This document shows positions 12,022 through 23,910 of a stretch of 60,069 bases of DNA, piece after piece. A program made the position numbers and the translations under genes. The DNA comes from Dicyema japonicum (taxonomy: Eukaryota > Dicyemida > Rhombozoa > Dicyemidae): contig RDEW01000049.1 in the NCBI GenBank assembly GCA_011109175.1, positions 97,146-157,214 of the forward strand. Reading direction: 5' to 3'. A model generated the notes under the pieces. It did not search any database and had not been told where the DNA came from. It was given only the letters and a program-made list of their open reading frames with translations. Every line of letters begins with the position of its first letter. The first letter of the stretch is position 1.

Positions 12022-13559
12022 ATTAAGTTTAAACAATTTAAATGATGAATGTGTGATTCCAGAGCAAATGGGAAATTAAGTTAATTGTTCGATTCCAGTA
12101 TCTATTGAAAAATCACGTAATTCAATTTAAAAATAAATAAGTTCGAGTTGAAAAGGACATTGGAACAAATTCTTGGATGCAGAAATAATTAATATTTTTC
12201 CGAATAAAAAGTTGAGGTAGTTTTAAATATTTTAATTTAATAGATAAAAAATTCGAAAAGAGAAAATTCGACTGTAGGAATTGCGAGACAAAAAAATTAG
12301 TTATTTAAAAATTTCCGAAGACGGAAACAATCTTTCAGTTCTCTGAGGGAAAATTGGTAGTATCAGAGTGTATTTGTGTGGATTCTTTTTCTAACACTGT
12401 GATGCTCACTTCGGCGCAAGAGAAGGACACAAAACAATTATTTTCAATGCTTAAAATAACTTGTTGGCGATTGCTTTGAATAATTCTTATAGTTGGCTGG
12501 CAACTCTTCTGATCATGTGCACTTTCTGCCTTTATTGTTGTTTTTGGGGATATTGTGTTCAAAAATCACATTTCAAATTTAAACCAGAACAAACGAAAGA
12601 AAATCAAACCAATTTAGATTGAGCTCTCAGAGGACTTGAAATGACAAGTTACGGATAGAATCTTTTTTAGTTGAACCAGCTTTCTGAAATTTTTATTTTT
12701 TTCTGAAATATCGGTTAACAAGGAAAGTCTGCTTTCGTTGAATAAGGTTGAAAAAGCATATACTTTTCGCTTTACTTCTCAAGTTAGCAAACGGCAATTT
12801 TCATAATTACAAATGAAGTAAAAGTACAATCAACAATATTAATGAAGTGACATAGCCAAAGAATATATTCATCTATAATCTTTCCAAATTGTTTGTAAAA
12901 TAATAAATAAAATTAATGACAAAAAAGCCTACACTCATGGCTAGTTCGGTTCTTTGAATAATCTTGGAAACCACACTTCTCTCTAGCAGATCGGTTCCGA
13001 GCGAATGTTGACCATTGGAGGGCACGTAAGAACTCGACACTTCCTTCTTTCAATTACTTGCAGTTGTCCCTATTATGTATACATGTGATCAAAAAATCAC
13101 ATTTTCTGAATCCATTCAATCAAAAAATAACATCCTTATATTTATAAAACAATTTTATTGAAAACCTCAGTAGGAGTAGAAGGGTTGATGTTCAAAGGAA
13201 ATGATTTCAGTTTCCCTACAGTTTGTTAAAGAATTTGCAATGTTAGGAGAACTCTATAAAATCTACAACACACACGGCGTTGAAAGAAATCTTTAGACGA
13301 TCTATGGAAGATGCCAAACACCCTTCTTTGGTCAAACCAGTCTTTTAATGGGGGAAACATCTTATGGGATGACCATCTTCCCTTTGAAGCGGCGAAATCT
13401 TTTGCTGGGACCGCCATCTTTCCCTTAATACCATATCAAAGTCCACTTAATTTATTTTAAAACCACAAGACCACCAAGAATAAAGAATTAACTCATTAAA
13501 AATTTTACTACATCACAAAAAATGATTTCCATTAATTTAGATTAATTTTCCATCATCAA

Positions 13560-13960
13560 AAACAATTGGGTCTGACTTTCGATACTAACGTGCTGAACAA
13601 ATGTGAAAAGAAATGCCTAACAGGTCTGTGGAAAATTGGACATCACCCTATACATAAAACGCTATACTAACAGTACATTAAACCATGCATTTCATATGCG
13701 TGTACTTCATGGGGACCACTGGCCTTTTATACGAAGACTCAGAAAATCTACGCAACTCAGAAAAAAGCCATCAAACTAACTGAAAGATTATATACAGGAG
13801 AAATATCAAATCACCGACGCTTTAAGTTTGTTCTTCAAATTAGTTCGTCTACCAAAAAATCCTCAACTTCTTGGATCTCCACTGCTCGATGGTCTTTCAA
13901 ATCAAAGTTTTTTAAATTCTTGGTAGGAGTGTCTTTTTATACTGGATTTCAAGGATTTGA
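13560..13960 (+). mobile_element. LINE ORF2 C-terminal fragment (CR1/Jockey-like)
   Basis: Forward frame: QLGLTFDTNVLNKC, then KKCLTGLWKIGHHP, then QYIKPCISYACTSWGP and KKAIKLTERLYTGEI. This is the usual post-RT region of CR1/Jockey LINEs (LGVTFD ... YISYGCTVWGP ... QKKAIRLI). One in-frame TAA and later frame loss make it non-functional. It ends where the inverted repeat begins at about 13979. Confidence 0.7.
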
Positions 13961-14126
13961 GTGAACGGAACAACAATAGTTAATTATTCAAAAGAAATTC
14001 TCAAAGATCATCTCTCTGAGGACTTCCCCGCTGAATTACATTCTGAACTACACATTAGTTACGATTTGGCAGATTCAAGTTAGTGTAAGACGGACCTTCA
14101 ATGGGGTGCTGGAGCTCGTGGCGTAG

Positions 14127-14495
14127 ATGTCGTGCGCATTTCATTCTCAAGTTGAACTTGGTGTGATTCAAGCTGTCGCTGTGTTCCTGTATGTTTGTGG
14201 AGAAGGATCTAGTTATGTTTGGTTTTGTTTTGGAGAATTTGATAAGGGTTATTCGAATTGGTGTTCTAGAAAGAAGGTATGGTTGGTTTTTATTAATTTT
14301 GTGCTTCGTTTTACTGTGTTCTTTATAGGAAGGAAGATAAATTTCTTGTCTTCATGGAGTGTTTTGATCAATTTCGGAGTCTATCGAAAAAAGTTGCATA
14401 AACCATTCTGGTCAAAATATTTTATTAGACAACTCTATTTTGGTTTATCTTGCACTATTCGCAGTAAAATGAAGATGTTCCATATGAGTCTATAG
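14127..14495 (+). CDS. ORF of 122 codons inside the inverted repeat, unrecognised
   Basis: ATG to TAG, rich in Phe, Trp and hydrophobic residues (WLVFINFVLRFTVFFIGRKI), which could form one or two membrane segments. The other arm of the repeat contains the same amino-acid stretch around WLVFINFVLRFTVFF but is interrupted there, so the frame is not conserved along its length. I recognise no family. It may be a chance frame in repeat DNA. Confidence 0.2.
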   Translation: MSCAFHSQVELGVIQAVAVFLYVCGEGSSYVWFCFGEFDKGYSNWCSRKKVWLVFINFVLRFTVFFIGRKINFLSSWSVLINFGVYRKKLHKPFWSKYFIRQLYFGLSCTIRSKMKMFHMSL

Positions 14496-15797
14496 TCCCA
14501 TCATCGTTCTCAACTGTTTGAACATATTCCTCTTCATTGAGAGTAATCGTGTGTGAGTAAAGCTAGTTGTTTAAGTCCTTATATGATTAATTATGATAAT
14601 GCATACTCTGTTCTGCATAAATCTGAGGAAAACCGTCCGTTCTTTAACACCTATCAAAGTCGATTTTTTCTGTAATCGTTTTTTTAAGTGAAATTATTCT
14701 TTTAGAGACAAAAGTATAGCTGTGTGATTCAGTTGTCCAACCAGGATAATAATTAAATCATAATAAATTTGAATTAATTAACACAATTTATATCCCAGAA
14801 AAATGAACTATTAAGTTAGTTAAATGTTAAATTGAACTCCGCAAGTTCCAAGTACATTATACTTGTTTTTATTGGCACTGCAGACTGAAATAACATTATT
14901 AATTACGTAATTCACTTGTCGGCCTGCCGTCTTTTCTAAATATATTATTTTCTAACATATACAATTTATTATCTTCGAGATATAATACTCCATTAGTTGA
15001 TACTTTATATCTATACTAAATATAATATCATACGCCTCTGGATTTCCGAATGAATCAATACAAACGATAACACTATATTATTATCATTAAAAATACTCAT
15101 TTAAATAAATAAGGTTAGAAGTAATTTTAAAAATTTGAATAACATTTATTCCTCTAGGAAAGTTACTACATTAATTATAAATTCGTACATATTGTTAAGT
15201 AATGATAAATTTTCCGCAAATTCGATCGATATGAATTTGAGAGAATGACAGTATTCAAAATATCTATAAATTTAAAAATATATGTAACATGATGAAAATA
15301 GTAGGCGGGAATGTTTGGTTGTCTACAGATTTTAAACTTTGATCATTATTACCACAACTACTATAAATAATTAATAATTAATACAAACCATCTAACTTCA
15401 TTCTTATTAATGAAAAGTTGACATCAGGTTCAAATTTAATATTTTGAACAACTAATCCAATTATTTTAAAATCAGATAGGCCAGTTATCGAAACTGTACA
15501 ATTATTCCAATATCTTAATAATTTATATTTAATACAGAGCTCTATTTCTTATTGAATCGTTTTTGCATAAATTCTGTGATGTCAAAATATCGAATGACAA
15601 GTTTAACACGAGAAAAGTGAACATCTATAAGATTAAATACCAAAATAATGAATATATGATAACCACAAGAAATAAAAAATACTACATGAAATACAGTCGT
15701 CATAATTAATAATAATTTTATTAAATAAAGTGTTGGATTAAATAAATAAAATTAAAAAATAGTTTAATTAAATTCACACAATTAACATGGTATTCCT

Positions 15798-15945
15798 ATT
15801 TGTTTAATAATTTTACCATAAAATTTAATAAATTTGTCAATAATATCTAATAACTTTGCCTTAATGTTTAGTAACTTTATCAAAATGTTTAAAAATTGTG
15901 TCAAAAAGTTGAATACCTTTTGAATAATGTTTAATTACAGGTAAA
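15798..15945. repeat. Degenerate short-period tandem repeat in the inverted-repeat arm
   Basis: A unit of about 24-25 bp based on GTTTAATAACTTTGTCAAAA recurs six or so times with variation. The same array is present in the opposite arm at about 51080-51215, so it predates the duplication. No coding potential. Confidence 0.55.
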
Positions 15946-16019
15946 TTAGCGCGAAAATCAAATTTTGTGTGAATCCGAAGAGAGGCTACGCACATTGACA
16001 CTTTAGAAGTTGACTCACA

Positions 16020-16140
16020 ATAACCAATCCTTTTGTTGTCTATCTGGAAGCTGCTCTTCGTAATCTGAGAGCTAAAAATTGTCCTACTTTTATCTAGGAA
16101 TTAAGATATGCAGATGACCTGGATTTTGGTTTTGAAGTAT
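16020..16140 (+). pseudogene. Reverse-transcriptase remnant (YADD) in the inverted-repeat arm
   Basis: Forward frames give FVVYLEAALRNLRAKN and, after a stop, ELRYADDLDFGFE. This is motif C of a LINE reverse transcriptase with YADD intact. In the opposite arm (minus strand, near 50895) the equivalent reads IYADDLDFGFEASMISNS and stays open longer, which supports it as real coding sequence rather than chance. It resembles the motif at 9131. Confidence 0.5.
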
Positions 16141-16974
16141 GATGATATCTAATTCTTTTTTAGACAAGAGTACTGCAGGGTAAATGAAATTATATTTTTT
16201 CAGACAAGAGTACTGCAAAGTAATTTAATTGGTCTAATTTTGGAGGATTAGACGTGAAGTTAACACAAAGCTGTATGAAGTAGTTAGCCTGAGTATGATG
16301 GAAGAATCTTTTGCCTTTTTTAGAATCAAATAGATGATATTGTTCTAAGTAACGAATTATCGTCATTCGCTCTACTGATTTGATTTTATGTGAAATATCG
16401 AAAAATCGAATAAGGTAATCGTTTGATGACATATGAATGTTTCTGTGCGATTTTGGCTACAGATTGATCTATCAGGACTTATAGCTTTTCAACCTCCGAT
16501 CTTCTTTTTTACTTGAAAGTAAAAATAGGTCATATTTCTTCTTGACAGTTAAATTAGGTCAACCGTTGAAGTACTTTTAAATATACATTTGATGACTATT
16601 GATGCCATTAGTATCCTTAATATTATTCGCAACCAAATGTGGATGCCTTTGGTTTATTCTGACATTACCACTTTTCTTATTTCTTGATCTGTGGACGATT
16701 AGGAGGACATTTTTTTAATGATCTAAATGACCGAATTAATCTGAAATCACATTAAGATATGTTTTTGAAAAATAAAGAGTTCATTGAGACCAATATGATA
16801 CTGGAGGTTTGCTTCAAAACGAGTAGAAATTAATCAACAAATGCTTGGTTGAATGTTTATCAATGTGGTAAAATTGGCAACGTTCTGACGACGAGGCAGT
16901 GAGAATAGCTACCTAGCTCCGTTTTGACCATAATTTTGTGTTAATGAAAATGCATCTGTGGACGCTGAATCGAT

Positions 16975-17560
16975 GGTTATCAGTCTTTAAGCTGATTTAT
17001 GGCTGGTCCCCGACACTAACTTGACTTTAAAAAATGTTTCTTTCTTTGCGATGGCAACACCCCGAAGGGATAACGATACTCCCATTCGCTAATGGTCGAA
17101 ACATTGCTGCGGCGTTCACATGTTAAAAAATACTCTCCAACAAATTTGGCTGGAATCCAGTTTATGACACCGAAGATCATAAAACTAGACTTGTTCCACA
17201 AAGTTCAGCTGTAAAAAAACAGGAACTACTTGGCCCACGAGAAATCGAGAAATGCATTATTTAAGAGATGTAGCACTATACCTATCAGTTTAGAATTACT
17301 GGAATCCAGAAGGAAGCTTTTCGGACACGTGCGAGGATGGAATTAACATCCCCACCTAACAAATCTATGGAAACATACTATGTTAGTCAAGAAGGCCGCT
17401 ATCGTCGAAGACCAAATACAACAATGCCAACAGTTTTACAAAAAAAAAACCTCGTTAAAATTAAAAGAAATTTAAAAACTGCCGACGACCTTGACACTAT
17501 GGTCCACATAGATGGTGGCAACTCTGAAATAATGATTATATGTTGTGTTGTTTAATTAAA
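16975..17560 (+). mobile_element. LINE 3'-terminal coding fragment
   Basis: Near 17316-17520 the plus strand reads KLFGHV, a frameshift, then ELTSPPNKSMETYYV, GRYRRRPNTTMPTVLQ and a final DDLDTMVHIDGGN before a stop. It lines up with the C-terminus of the short LINE at 3962-4150 (LFGHIL, TPAN, RFRGRPRTTLPVIL), so it is the same or a close family. It abuts the minus-strand RTE element tail-to-tail at about 17560. Confidence 0.6.
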
Positions 17561-17564
17561 TCGT

Positions 17565-18790
17565 GTCCTTTGAGATCGCATGAACGAGTTTCCTCAACTC
17601 TCCCCGATCCGTTGCAATTTGGAGTAGCCTTGATATAAGAATTCCCGTAACCTCCTCCACCGTGGATAGCTACCAAGTCTTTGGTCGGCCAGGTCTTCTC
17701 TTCCGAGTGATATTGCTCAGCATATTGGTTCTTTCAAGGGAATCAAAGCGGACAACATGCCCAAAAAACGCCATTCTGTGTTTTACGATTCTTCCTTTAG
17801 CGAAATGTCCGTTTCCACCCGTTTGAGTACATCAATGTTTTTAATTTAAAAGTCCAATGGATTCTTACTAACCTCCTTCAGTACCACAGCTCAAAAGCAT
17901 CAATTTTTCGTCTATCCACTTTTTTCAGTATCCATGATTCTCCGCGGAATAGGAAAACCGGTAACACGATTACATTAACCAGTCTGCATTTGGTCCTTAA
18001 TCAAACATCTTTGCTTTTCCAAATTCTATTCATTCTCTGGAAGGTGTCTCGTCCCATGGCAATTCGCCTCTTGATTTCCAAACCTCCGTCATTATTCCGA
18101 TTAATTAGACTTCCCAGAAAGACAAAATTATCTCAAATCTCTTGTTTCTTATTCCCAATTTTTTAGTTCCATTATTAGCAGTAGTCATAATTTCGGTCTT
18201 CTTGATATTTAGCAATAAACCAAAGACGACGCTCTATTCTCTGAATCTTAGAATCAACTCCCTGAGGCCATCCTCTGTTTCAGCCAGTAAGGTTGCATCG
18301 TCAGCATAGCGCAAATTATTGATGTTGCTTCATCCAATTTTAATCCCTTTTTTGATACAGTATCCAATTTAGTCATGATCATTTCGGCATAAATATTGAA
18401 TAGGATGGGAGATAATAAGCATCCTTGTCTTACTCCTTTACTAATTTTAAACCAATCGGTATCTCCATACACTGTTCTAACAGTAGCTTCTTGATCCTTA
18501 TAAAGAGATTTGATAAGCAATATCAGATGGGCATCGAATCCAAATTCTTTTAAAGCGGACCACAGCTTGTCATGTATAACGGAATCAAAAGCTTTCCGAT
18601 AGTCAATGAAGCACATGTATACACTCTTTTGGGATTCATGGGCTTTCTCCATAATCCACCGGACATTTGCTATATGGTCACGTGTGCCTCGTCCCTTCCT
18701 GAATCTTGCTTGGACATCCGGTAGAATCATTTCGGCATTTGGCATTAGACGATGTTGTATAATGTCACAGGCGCAACAGTTTATCAAATT
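17565..18790 (-). mobile_element. RTE-clade LINE, 5'-truncated, reverse transcriptase to 3' end
   Basis: The minus-strand ORF 18254-18787 carries finger and palm motifs: RFRKGRGTRDHIANVRW, motif A FIDYRKAFDSV and motif B GVRQGCLLSPILFNIYAE. After a frameshift near 18330 the next frame gives motif C, LRYADDATLLAETEDGL. Then come KTEIMTTA, LGSLINRNGG, the LPVFLFRGESWIL segment and the C-terminal LLQIATDRGEW near 17590. This order is that of RTE/BovB elements. The endonuclease half is missing. All catalytic Asp residues of the polymerase are present, but frameshifts make it dead. A second copy of its last 120 bp lies at 4365-4490. Confidence 0.85.
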
Positions 18791-19040
18791 AATGATTTAA
18801 TTTATCAAATTAATATATATAATTTGACCAAACTAGTGCAACAACAACAACAACGATTTATTGACAAAAGAGTTAAGGAGATTTCTGGAGGGTATTACAT
18901 CTGAGTCCTACCATAAGGCTTGGACTCCACACCTGGACCCTTCCTCCTTTTTTTTATTATTAATCTTTTTCGGAACGTTTCTCCCAGCTTTTTAATCTTT
19001 ATTCTCCCAGCTTTATGTATGTGTCCTGGACCTTTGATCT

Positions 19041-19256
19041 CCTCCTGAAACCATTGATCCGATCCTCCACAATCTTGCTAATCGGTTCCAGGAGCTTGTT
19101 TTCGTCCTCGTTTAGACAGTCTTTCAGTTTCATTTTTAAGGAGAGCTTAATTGCAAACCATTGATCCGATCCTCCACAATCTTGCTAATCGGTTCCAGGA
19201 GCTTGTTTTCGTCCTCGTTTAGACAGTCTATCAGTTTCTTTTTTAAGGAGAGCTCA
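19041..19256. repeat. Tandem duplication of about 110 bp within the LINE C-terminus
   Basis: The block beginning AACCATTGATCCGATCC occurs at about 19041 and again at about 19157, both followed by TTGTTTTCGTCCTCG. It duplicates the C-terminal codons and 3' part of the minus-strand LINE. Few differences between copies. Confidence 0.85.
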
Positions 19257-19333
19257 ATTGCAGCTCTTCTAGTCTTCTCTAGGAGGGATAAGATCTTGTC
19301 CCTTTTCGGAGAGAAGAACCACCCCTCGCACCC

Positions 19334-19672
19334 ATAAAGTAGGCTAGGGAGAATAACTCCCTTGAAGATAAACAGGTAAGTGTCACGGCTAACGTGTAAC
19401 TTCCGTGTACATAAGAGCGACTAAAAGGCTCTCTTTCTCCTCCCCTTTATGTTGTCCATGTAATCTCCTGCGTGTCCATAGTCGACCCCCAGGTAGCGCA
19501 GAATGTGTGGATTAACTCCCTTGAAGATAAACAGGTAAGTGTCACGGCTAACGTGTAACTTCCGTGTACATAAGAGCGACTGAAAGGCTCTCTTTCTCCT
19601 CCCCTTTATGTTGTCCATGTAATCTCCTGCGTGTCCATAGTCGACCCCCAGGTAGCGCAGACTGTGTGGATT
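19334..19672. repeat. Tandem duplication of about 170 bp within the LINE C-terminus
   Basis: The block with AACTCCCTTGAAGATAAACA occurs at 19350 and 19515, each continuing through GGTAGCGCAGA. It duplicates the RYLGVDYGHAGDYMDN coding region, so the minus-strand frame reads the same 55 residues twice. Nearly identical copies, no N at the junction. Confidence 0.88.
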
Positions 19673-22039
19673 GTTTACTCACAGTGTGTTTTCTTGTTTC
19701 AGGTGCTTTTTCTAACTGCTTATTCGGAGTGCGCAAGATTTTTCAGCAGAGACTTTTAGCCCTCTCAAGTTGCACCAATGCTCAATCTGGTCGACATACT
19801 CCCGGATTCTTCCTTCGGATATAGAAGATTTTAGAGATGTGTCCACAACGATTACGTCATCTGCATAAATAAGAAGACTAGTATTAATATTCCTCGGACG
19901 TGGAAAACTCGCCATAAATATATTAAACAAAATAGGGCTCAATACTGAACCTTGAGGGACTCCTCTTTTGAATGATATTGCATCAGATATATATCCACAC
20001 ACCTTCACAAAAAATTGTTTTTCCTGAAGATAATTTCTTAGCCAAACAAATAGGTATCTTGGAACATATGCTGATACAAGCTGCTTTAACAACGCTTCAT
20101 GGCATACACTCTCGAATGTTTTAGAGATATCAAGACATAATAAGTTTATTTTTCTCTTAGAATCCTTTGCTTTCATGATCTCAGAATTCAGTAGAAAGAA
20201 ACAGTCTGTACAGCCTCTTCCGGGACGAAAACCACACTGCTCCGGAATCAGAAAGTTGTTTTCTTCTATATGTCTACTTAGCCTTTTGAAAATGATACGT
20301 TCAATCACTTTCGCGAAAGAACATATTAAGCTAATTGGTCTGTAGCTTGTCGGATCTCTCTTTGGCTTCCCTGGTTTTGGAATCATCCTCGCAACAGCTA
20401 TCTTCCATATTAAAGGCAAGTGGCCAAGTCGCAAACACCCATCATAAAAACATCGCAGATAGTCAAACAAACTATCCGGACACTCTTTGATAAGTTTCAT
20501 TGATATGTGGCCATATCCTGGAGCATTGACCTTGCATTCCCTGATAGCTGTCATCACTTCAAAGATGCTGACAGAGCTAACAGCAATAGGTAGTTCTCGT
20601 CGGAGTGTTCAAATATATCGGCAGACACCTTTTTTTGTCATCAGGGATCAAACTCCACGGATCCACACCCTGAATTTTTTGGAGCTGATCCCTGAATATC
20701 GAAGGTGTTTCCTTCGTTATGCATACTCCCCCGTCTGGTTTATCCAGTATAATTTTTTCTGGACCCGACTTCGGACACATTATCTTCTGACAGCATTTCC
20801 AAAAAAAGGGATTCTTCATATCAATTTTTGCAGCCTCAGCCTTTCCCCTCATAGTTGTTAAAATAACGATAGAAGAACTCGATAACCTTAAAAAAAACTT
20901 ACTCCCAGTTAGAAACGAGGTACTTACTAAGTAACCGAATAAGACCATTTCCGAGAAGGACTGGACTGACTTTATTGAGAATGCCTACACAAATCTATTG
21001 AGTCTACGGACGACTTTATTTTTCGATCATTTGTACCATTCTGTTTCACATAAGGACTTAATTTCGTAAATTTTTAAGATCCCCACCACGTGACGCTCCC
21101 GTGTGATAAAGAAGGCGACAAATATACAAGAGAATGCAACCCTTCTGACAATGAAGTAAATGAGTTGGTGAAAAGATCCTCTCAGGTTGTCATTGTCGCT
21201 TGAACTCATCGATAATAATGATAATATAAAAGACCTTGAAAATTGTATTGAGAATCTGGAGTTTTTGTTAAATGACGATTAGTTTTTTGATGTTTTTGTT
21301 AGATTTGCTTCCATATTTAAATTCGGTGATTTTTAGTCCGGTAGTTAAGTTTTTTACCGATGTTGCCTGACAGCCAGGGACATTCTACGGAGACATTGAT
21401 TTGGAGTTGTCTCAGAGGGGGAAACGATTAGATGGACTATAAGAAGGACAGTAATGGAGGGTACACTGCTTTCTATTTGTCAGGTTGCAACGCTTTTGCA
21501 TGACAGTTCCATTGTGAATGTGCTTTTGCATGACAGTTCCATCGTCTTCTCTGGGAGCGTCCAAACTGACTGGCATCACTAGTTCAATTACCATGTAAAG
21601 TGACATACTCACTAAACCAACTTAATATGAGGTCATTTAAAACAAACACTTGATAAACTCAGGGTTATGATAATTTCAACATTTCCAGAACTTTTGGGCA
21701 ATCTCACTAACACGATCCACCAACGTACGAAATACGTTTGGAATACAATTTTGAGACAGACATTGTTTAAGAGCAAAATCAGTTCAGAGATATAAATAAA
21801 CAACATTTAGATCACTATACAGAAATTATTTCACCAGCATCTAATATGGAAACAATTTAGATTGTCTTGTTACGTAATAAATCGTTTTTGTTCCAAAAAA
21901 TTATTGTGATAAAAAGTCTAGAAAAGTAGCTATTCGTTTATGAAGTTAATTTTTATTTTTTTATCATATTTTTAATTTATGTTTTTAAAACATTCAATAT
22001 TTTTTCCTAGTGATTGAAGTTGCTTGCGTTTTTTGTATT

Positions 22040-22400
22040 CTAATGAGCGATTGGCTGAATGACTAGATCTTCGTAGTCACAGAGGCGCGTTCCATAGTTC
22101 ATTCCTATCGTGGCCTCGAGAGGCATTGGTGTCTGGAACTCTCCAGAAATCCAGCGTTCCGGATTTTGAAGGCTCTTTTTCAACAAGCATCGATCTTCAT
22201 GACATTTGTCCAAGAGATGAATTGGCCTAAAAATTACATGCGTAAGAAATCATTGTTCAATGTATTGTTTGTATATAGTACATAAAATTGGATGATTTCT
22301 GTACTTCCATTAGCAAGTGAGACTGTTCAAGACATAGACTTCTTTTTTGCATTTTGTTATAACGTTTTCTACATATCTTACCATTATTACGACACTCAAG
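22040..22400 (-). mobile_element. Jockey-like LINE C-terminal fragment
   Basis: The minus strand matches the C-terminal block of 31650-32060. It encodes a LINE tail around GQFISWTNVMKIDACLKRAF and Arg-rich residues, with the conserved ATCCAGCGTTCC and TCGTAGTCAC bases. It is decayed, without an intact frame. Confidence 0.6.
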
Positions 22401-22559
22401 AAGCTATCAATCGCATGCATTTGAATAGCTGAGACAGAAAATTCTGTATTTGACCATAAACTGTCAGGTTGGGGGTCTTCTTTATTATAAGAGAGTTTAT
22501 TGTATTCAATAGTCTGCTGAGGACCATAAAATCAACGAAAATGTTTAATAGTGTTCCTT

Positions 22560-23262
22560 TTCGAACTACAAACAGACGATTGATCTTTTTGAGAAGCTGT
22601 GTGCTGAGAATCAGTATTATTGGCTCATCACTAGGGCGATTTTTATGAAGTCAAAAATTCATATGTTCTTTAAAATTCTGTCTCACGGAACAAGTGCCTT
22701 TCTGTGTCTCACGAAAACTCACTTTTGTCTATGTGGGTGGATGTGAAAAAGCTTACGATTCAGTTGATCATTTTTACCTTGTCGAGTGCCTACACAGTCT
22801 GTGTATGCCTGTGTGGTTCATCAACTTTGTAGTGGCTGTGATGAATAGGTGGAGTATTTATCTGAACTATAATGGGCACCGGATAAGCGAGGTAAAACTC
22901 AAGAGGGGGATCCTTCACGGGAATAGCTGCTCTTTGTTCTCTGTTTGGAGCCATAGAGTCGCCGTCCCAATGACCGGTTTGAACAAATACCAGTTCATTG
23001 TGAGGGGGTTTGTTTCAGTACAGATCACCTTCACTTTATCGATGACCTGAAGATGTATGCTCTACTCCATAAGGGTCTGTGCCAGGGAAATCTTTGAGAG
23101 TATACGACTAGATTTGAATTATTCAAAATCTGCGACTAACACGAAAGTATGTAGCGAGATAGTAAGAGTCCTAGAAGAACACGAAGGATATAAGTATCTG
23201 GGTGTTACCTTTAACTTTTTTCTCAGTGTATCCGGGGTTAATAAATTAAATTAATAACGTGC
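22560..23262 (+). mobile_element. LINE reverse transcriptase with 3' end (same family as 7470-7840)
   Basis: ORF 22694-23050 carries motif A VGGCEKAYDSVDHFYLVECL (the first Asp position altered to Gly), RWSIYLNYNGHRISEVKLKR and motif B GILHGNS. After a frameshift, FIDDLKMYALL at about 23035 is motif C (FIDD for YADD). The next frame carries SIRLDLNYSKSATNTKVCSE and EEHEGYKYLGVTF. It ends in a terminus CGGGGTTAATAAATTAA at 23232, a tail also seen in other LINE fragments here. 23265-23905 to the right is AT-rich with one short ORF. Confidence 0.78.
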
Positions 23263-23910
23263 TTATTATTTAATTGGTAAATCAGTTGGTTCTTAGCAGA
23301 CTAAATAGACATTTTACATCCAAGCATCCGGACTATTCCAAAAAATCTGTGGATTATTTTATGCATTTGAAAAACAACACAAATTTTATTTAGTTTTTAT
23401 TATGCATTTTAGATCCAGTCAAATGTCGTTTAGTGATACTATTGAGTTCAACTGAATCATTAAAATGTTCATATCTGATTTTTGAATTTATTTCAAAATT
23501 ATTGAAACCTCATACAATTATAAAAATGATAATCCCTGATTGTCGTATCACATTCTGACTATGTTTGGTCATAAATATGAGCAAAAATAATGATATACCT
23601 TTTTCAGATAATACTGTTTAATGTAAGATTTGTTATTTGTCGGAGAATATTGAAAACAATGTTTTATTTTCTATTAAGAAACTCGTTTTTCATTACAACT
23701 TGTCCATTAAATTGCCAATTTTTGTACTCACTTTTACGTAGCCGAAAAAATTTAAATTTTCATTTTTACGATTAGTCTCCCGCGAGAATTATTTTCTGAA
23801 AACCTCTGATTTAAAGATAAGATATTTTCTGTATTTTTTCATGGATGAAGTGCTATACAATTAATCAAATAAATAATCTCAAAATTGTGACATAGAAAAC
23901 AAATTAAATA

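Larger units (their letters stand above)
13979..16905 (+). repeat. Left arm of a 2.9-kb inverted repeat
   Basis: This arm is homologous, in reverse complement, to 50105-53029. Matching blocks run end to end: GAGGACTTCCCCGC near 14018, the AT-rich middle (AATTTGAATAACATTTATT near 15133) and GCAACCAAATGTGGATGC near 16629. By eye the arms are roughly 85% identical, with small indels. Homology stops sharply at about 13979 and about 16905, where neighbouring sequence differs. The arms enclose about 33 kb. Contents: ORF 14127-14495, an AT-rich core, a short-period repeat and a YADD reverse-transcriptase remnant. Element type unknown. Confidence 0.82.
18930..20950 (-). mobile_element. Jockey/CR1-like LINE ORF2, nearly complete reverse transcriptase
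   Basis: Minus-strand ORF 19712-20557 (281 codons) contains PGYGHISMKLIKECP, RMIPKPGKPKRDPTSYRPIS, motif A CLDISKTFESV (the usual A-F-D changed to T-F-E next to the intact first Asp), motif B GVPQGSVLSPILFNIF and motif C LLIYADDVIVVDTS. A frameshift upstream joins it to 20577-20948, the linker between endonuclease and polymerase. Downstream (19300-19700) are RYLGVDYGHAGDYMDN and LPSLLYGCEGWFF of the C-terminus, interrupted by two local duplications. It is the best preserved polymerase in the window. 20950-22040 to the right shows only weak linker-like pieces and a short TTTTGCATGACAGTTCCA repeat near 21495. Confidence 0.85.

Noticed and set aside
18606-18800. Plus-strand 64-codon ORF
   Set aside because: Shadow of the minus-strand RTE reverse transcriptase in the same DNA.
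20487-20861. Plus-strand 124-codon ORF
   Set aside because: Antisense to the Jockey-like LINE, whose motifs are clear on the minus strand.
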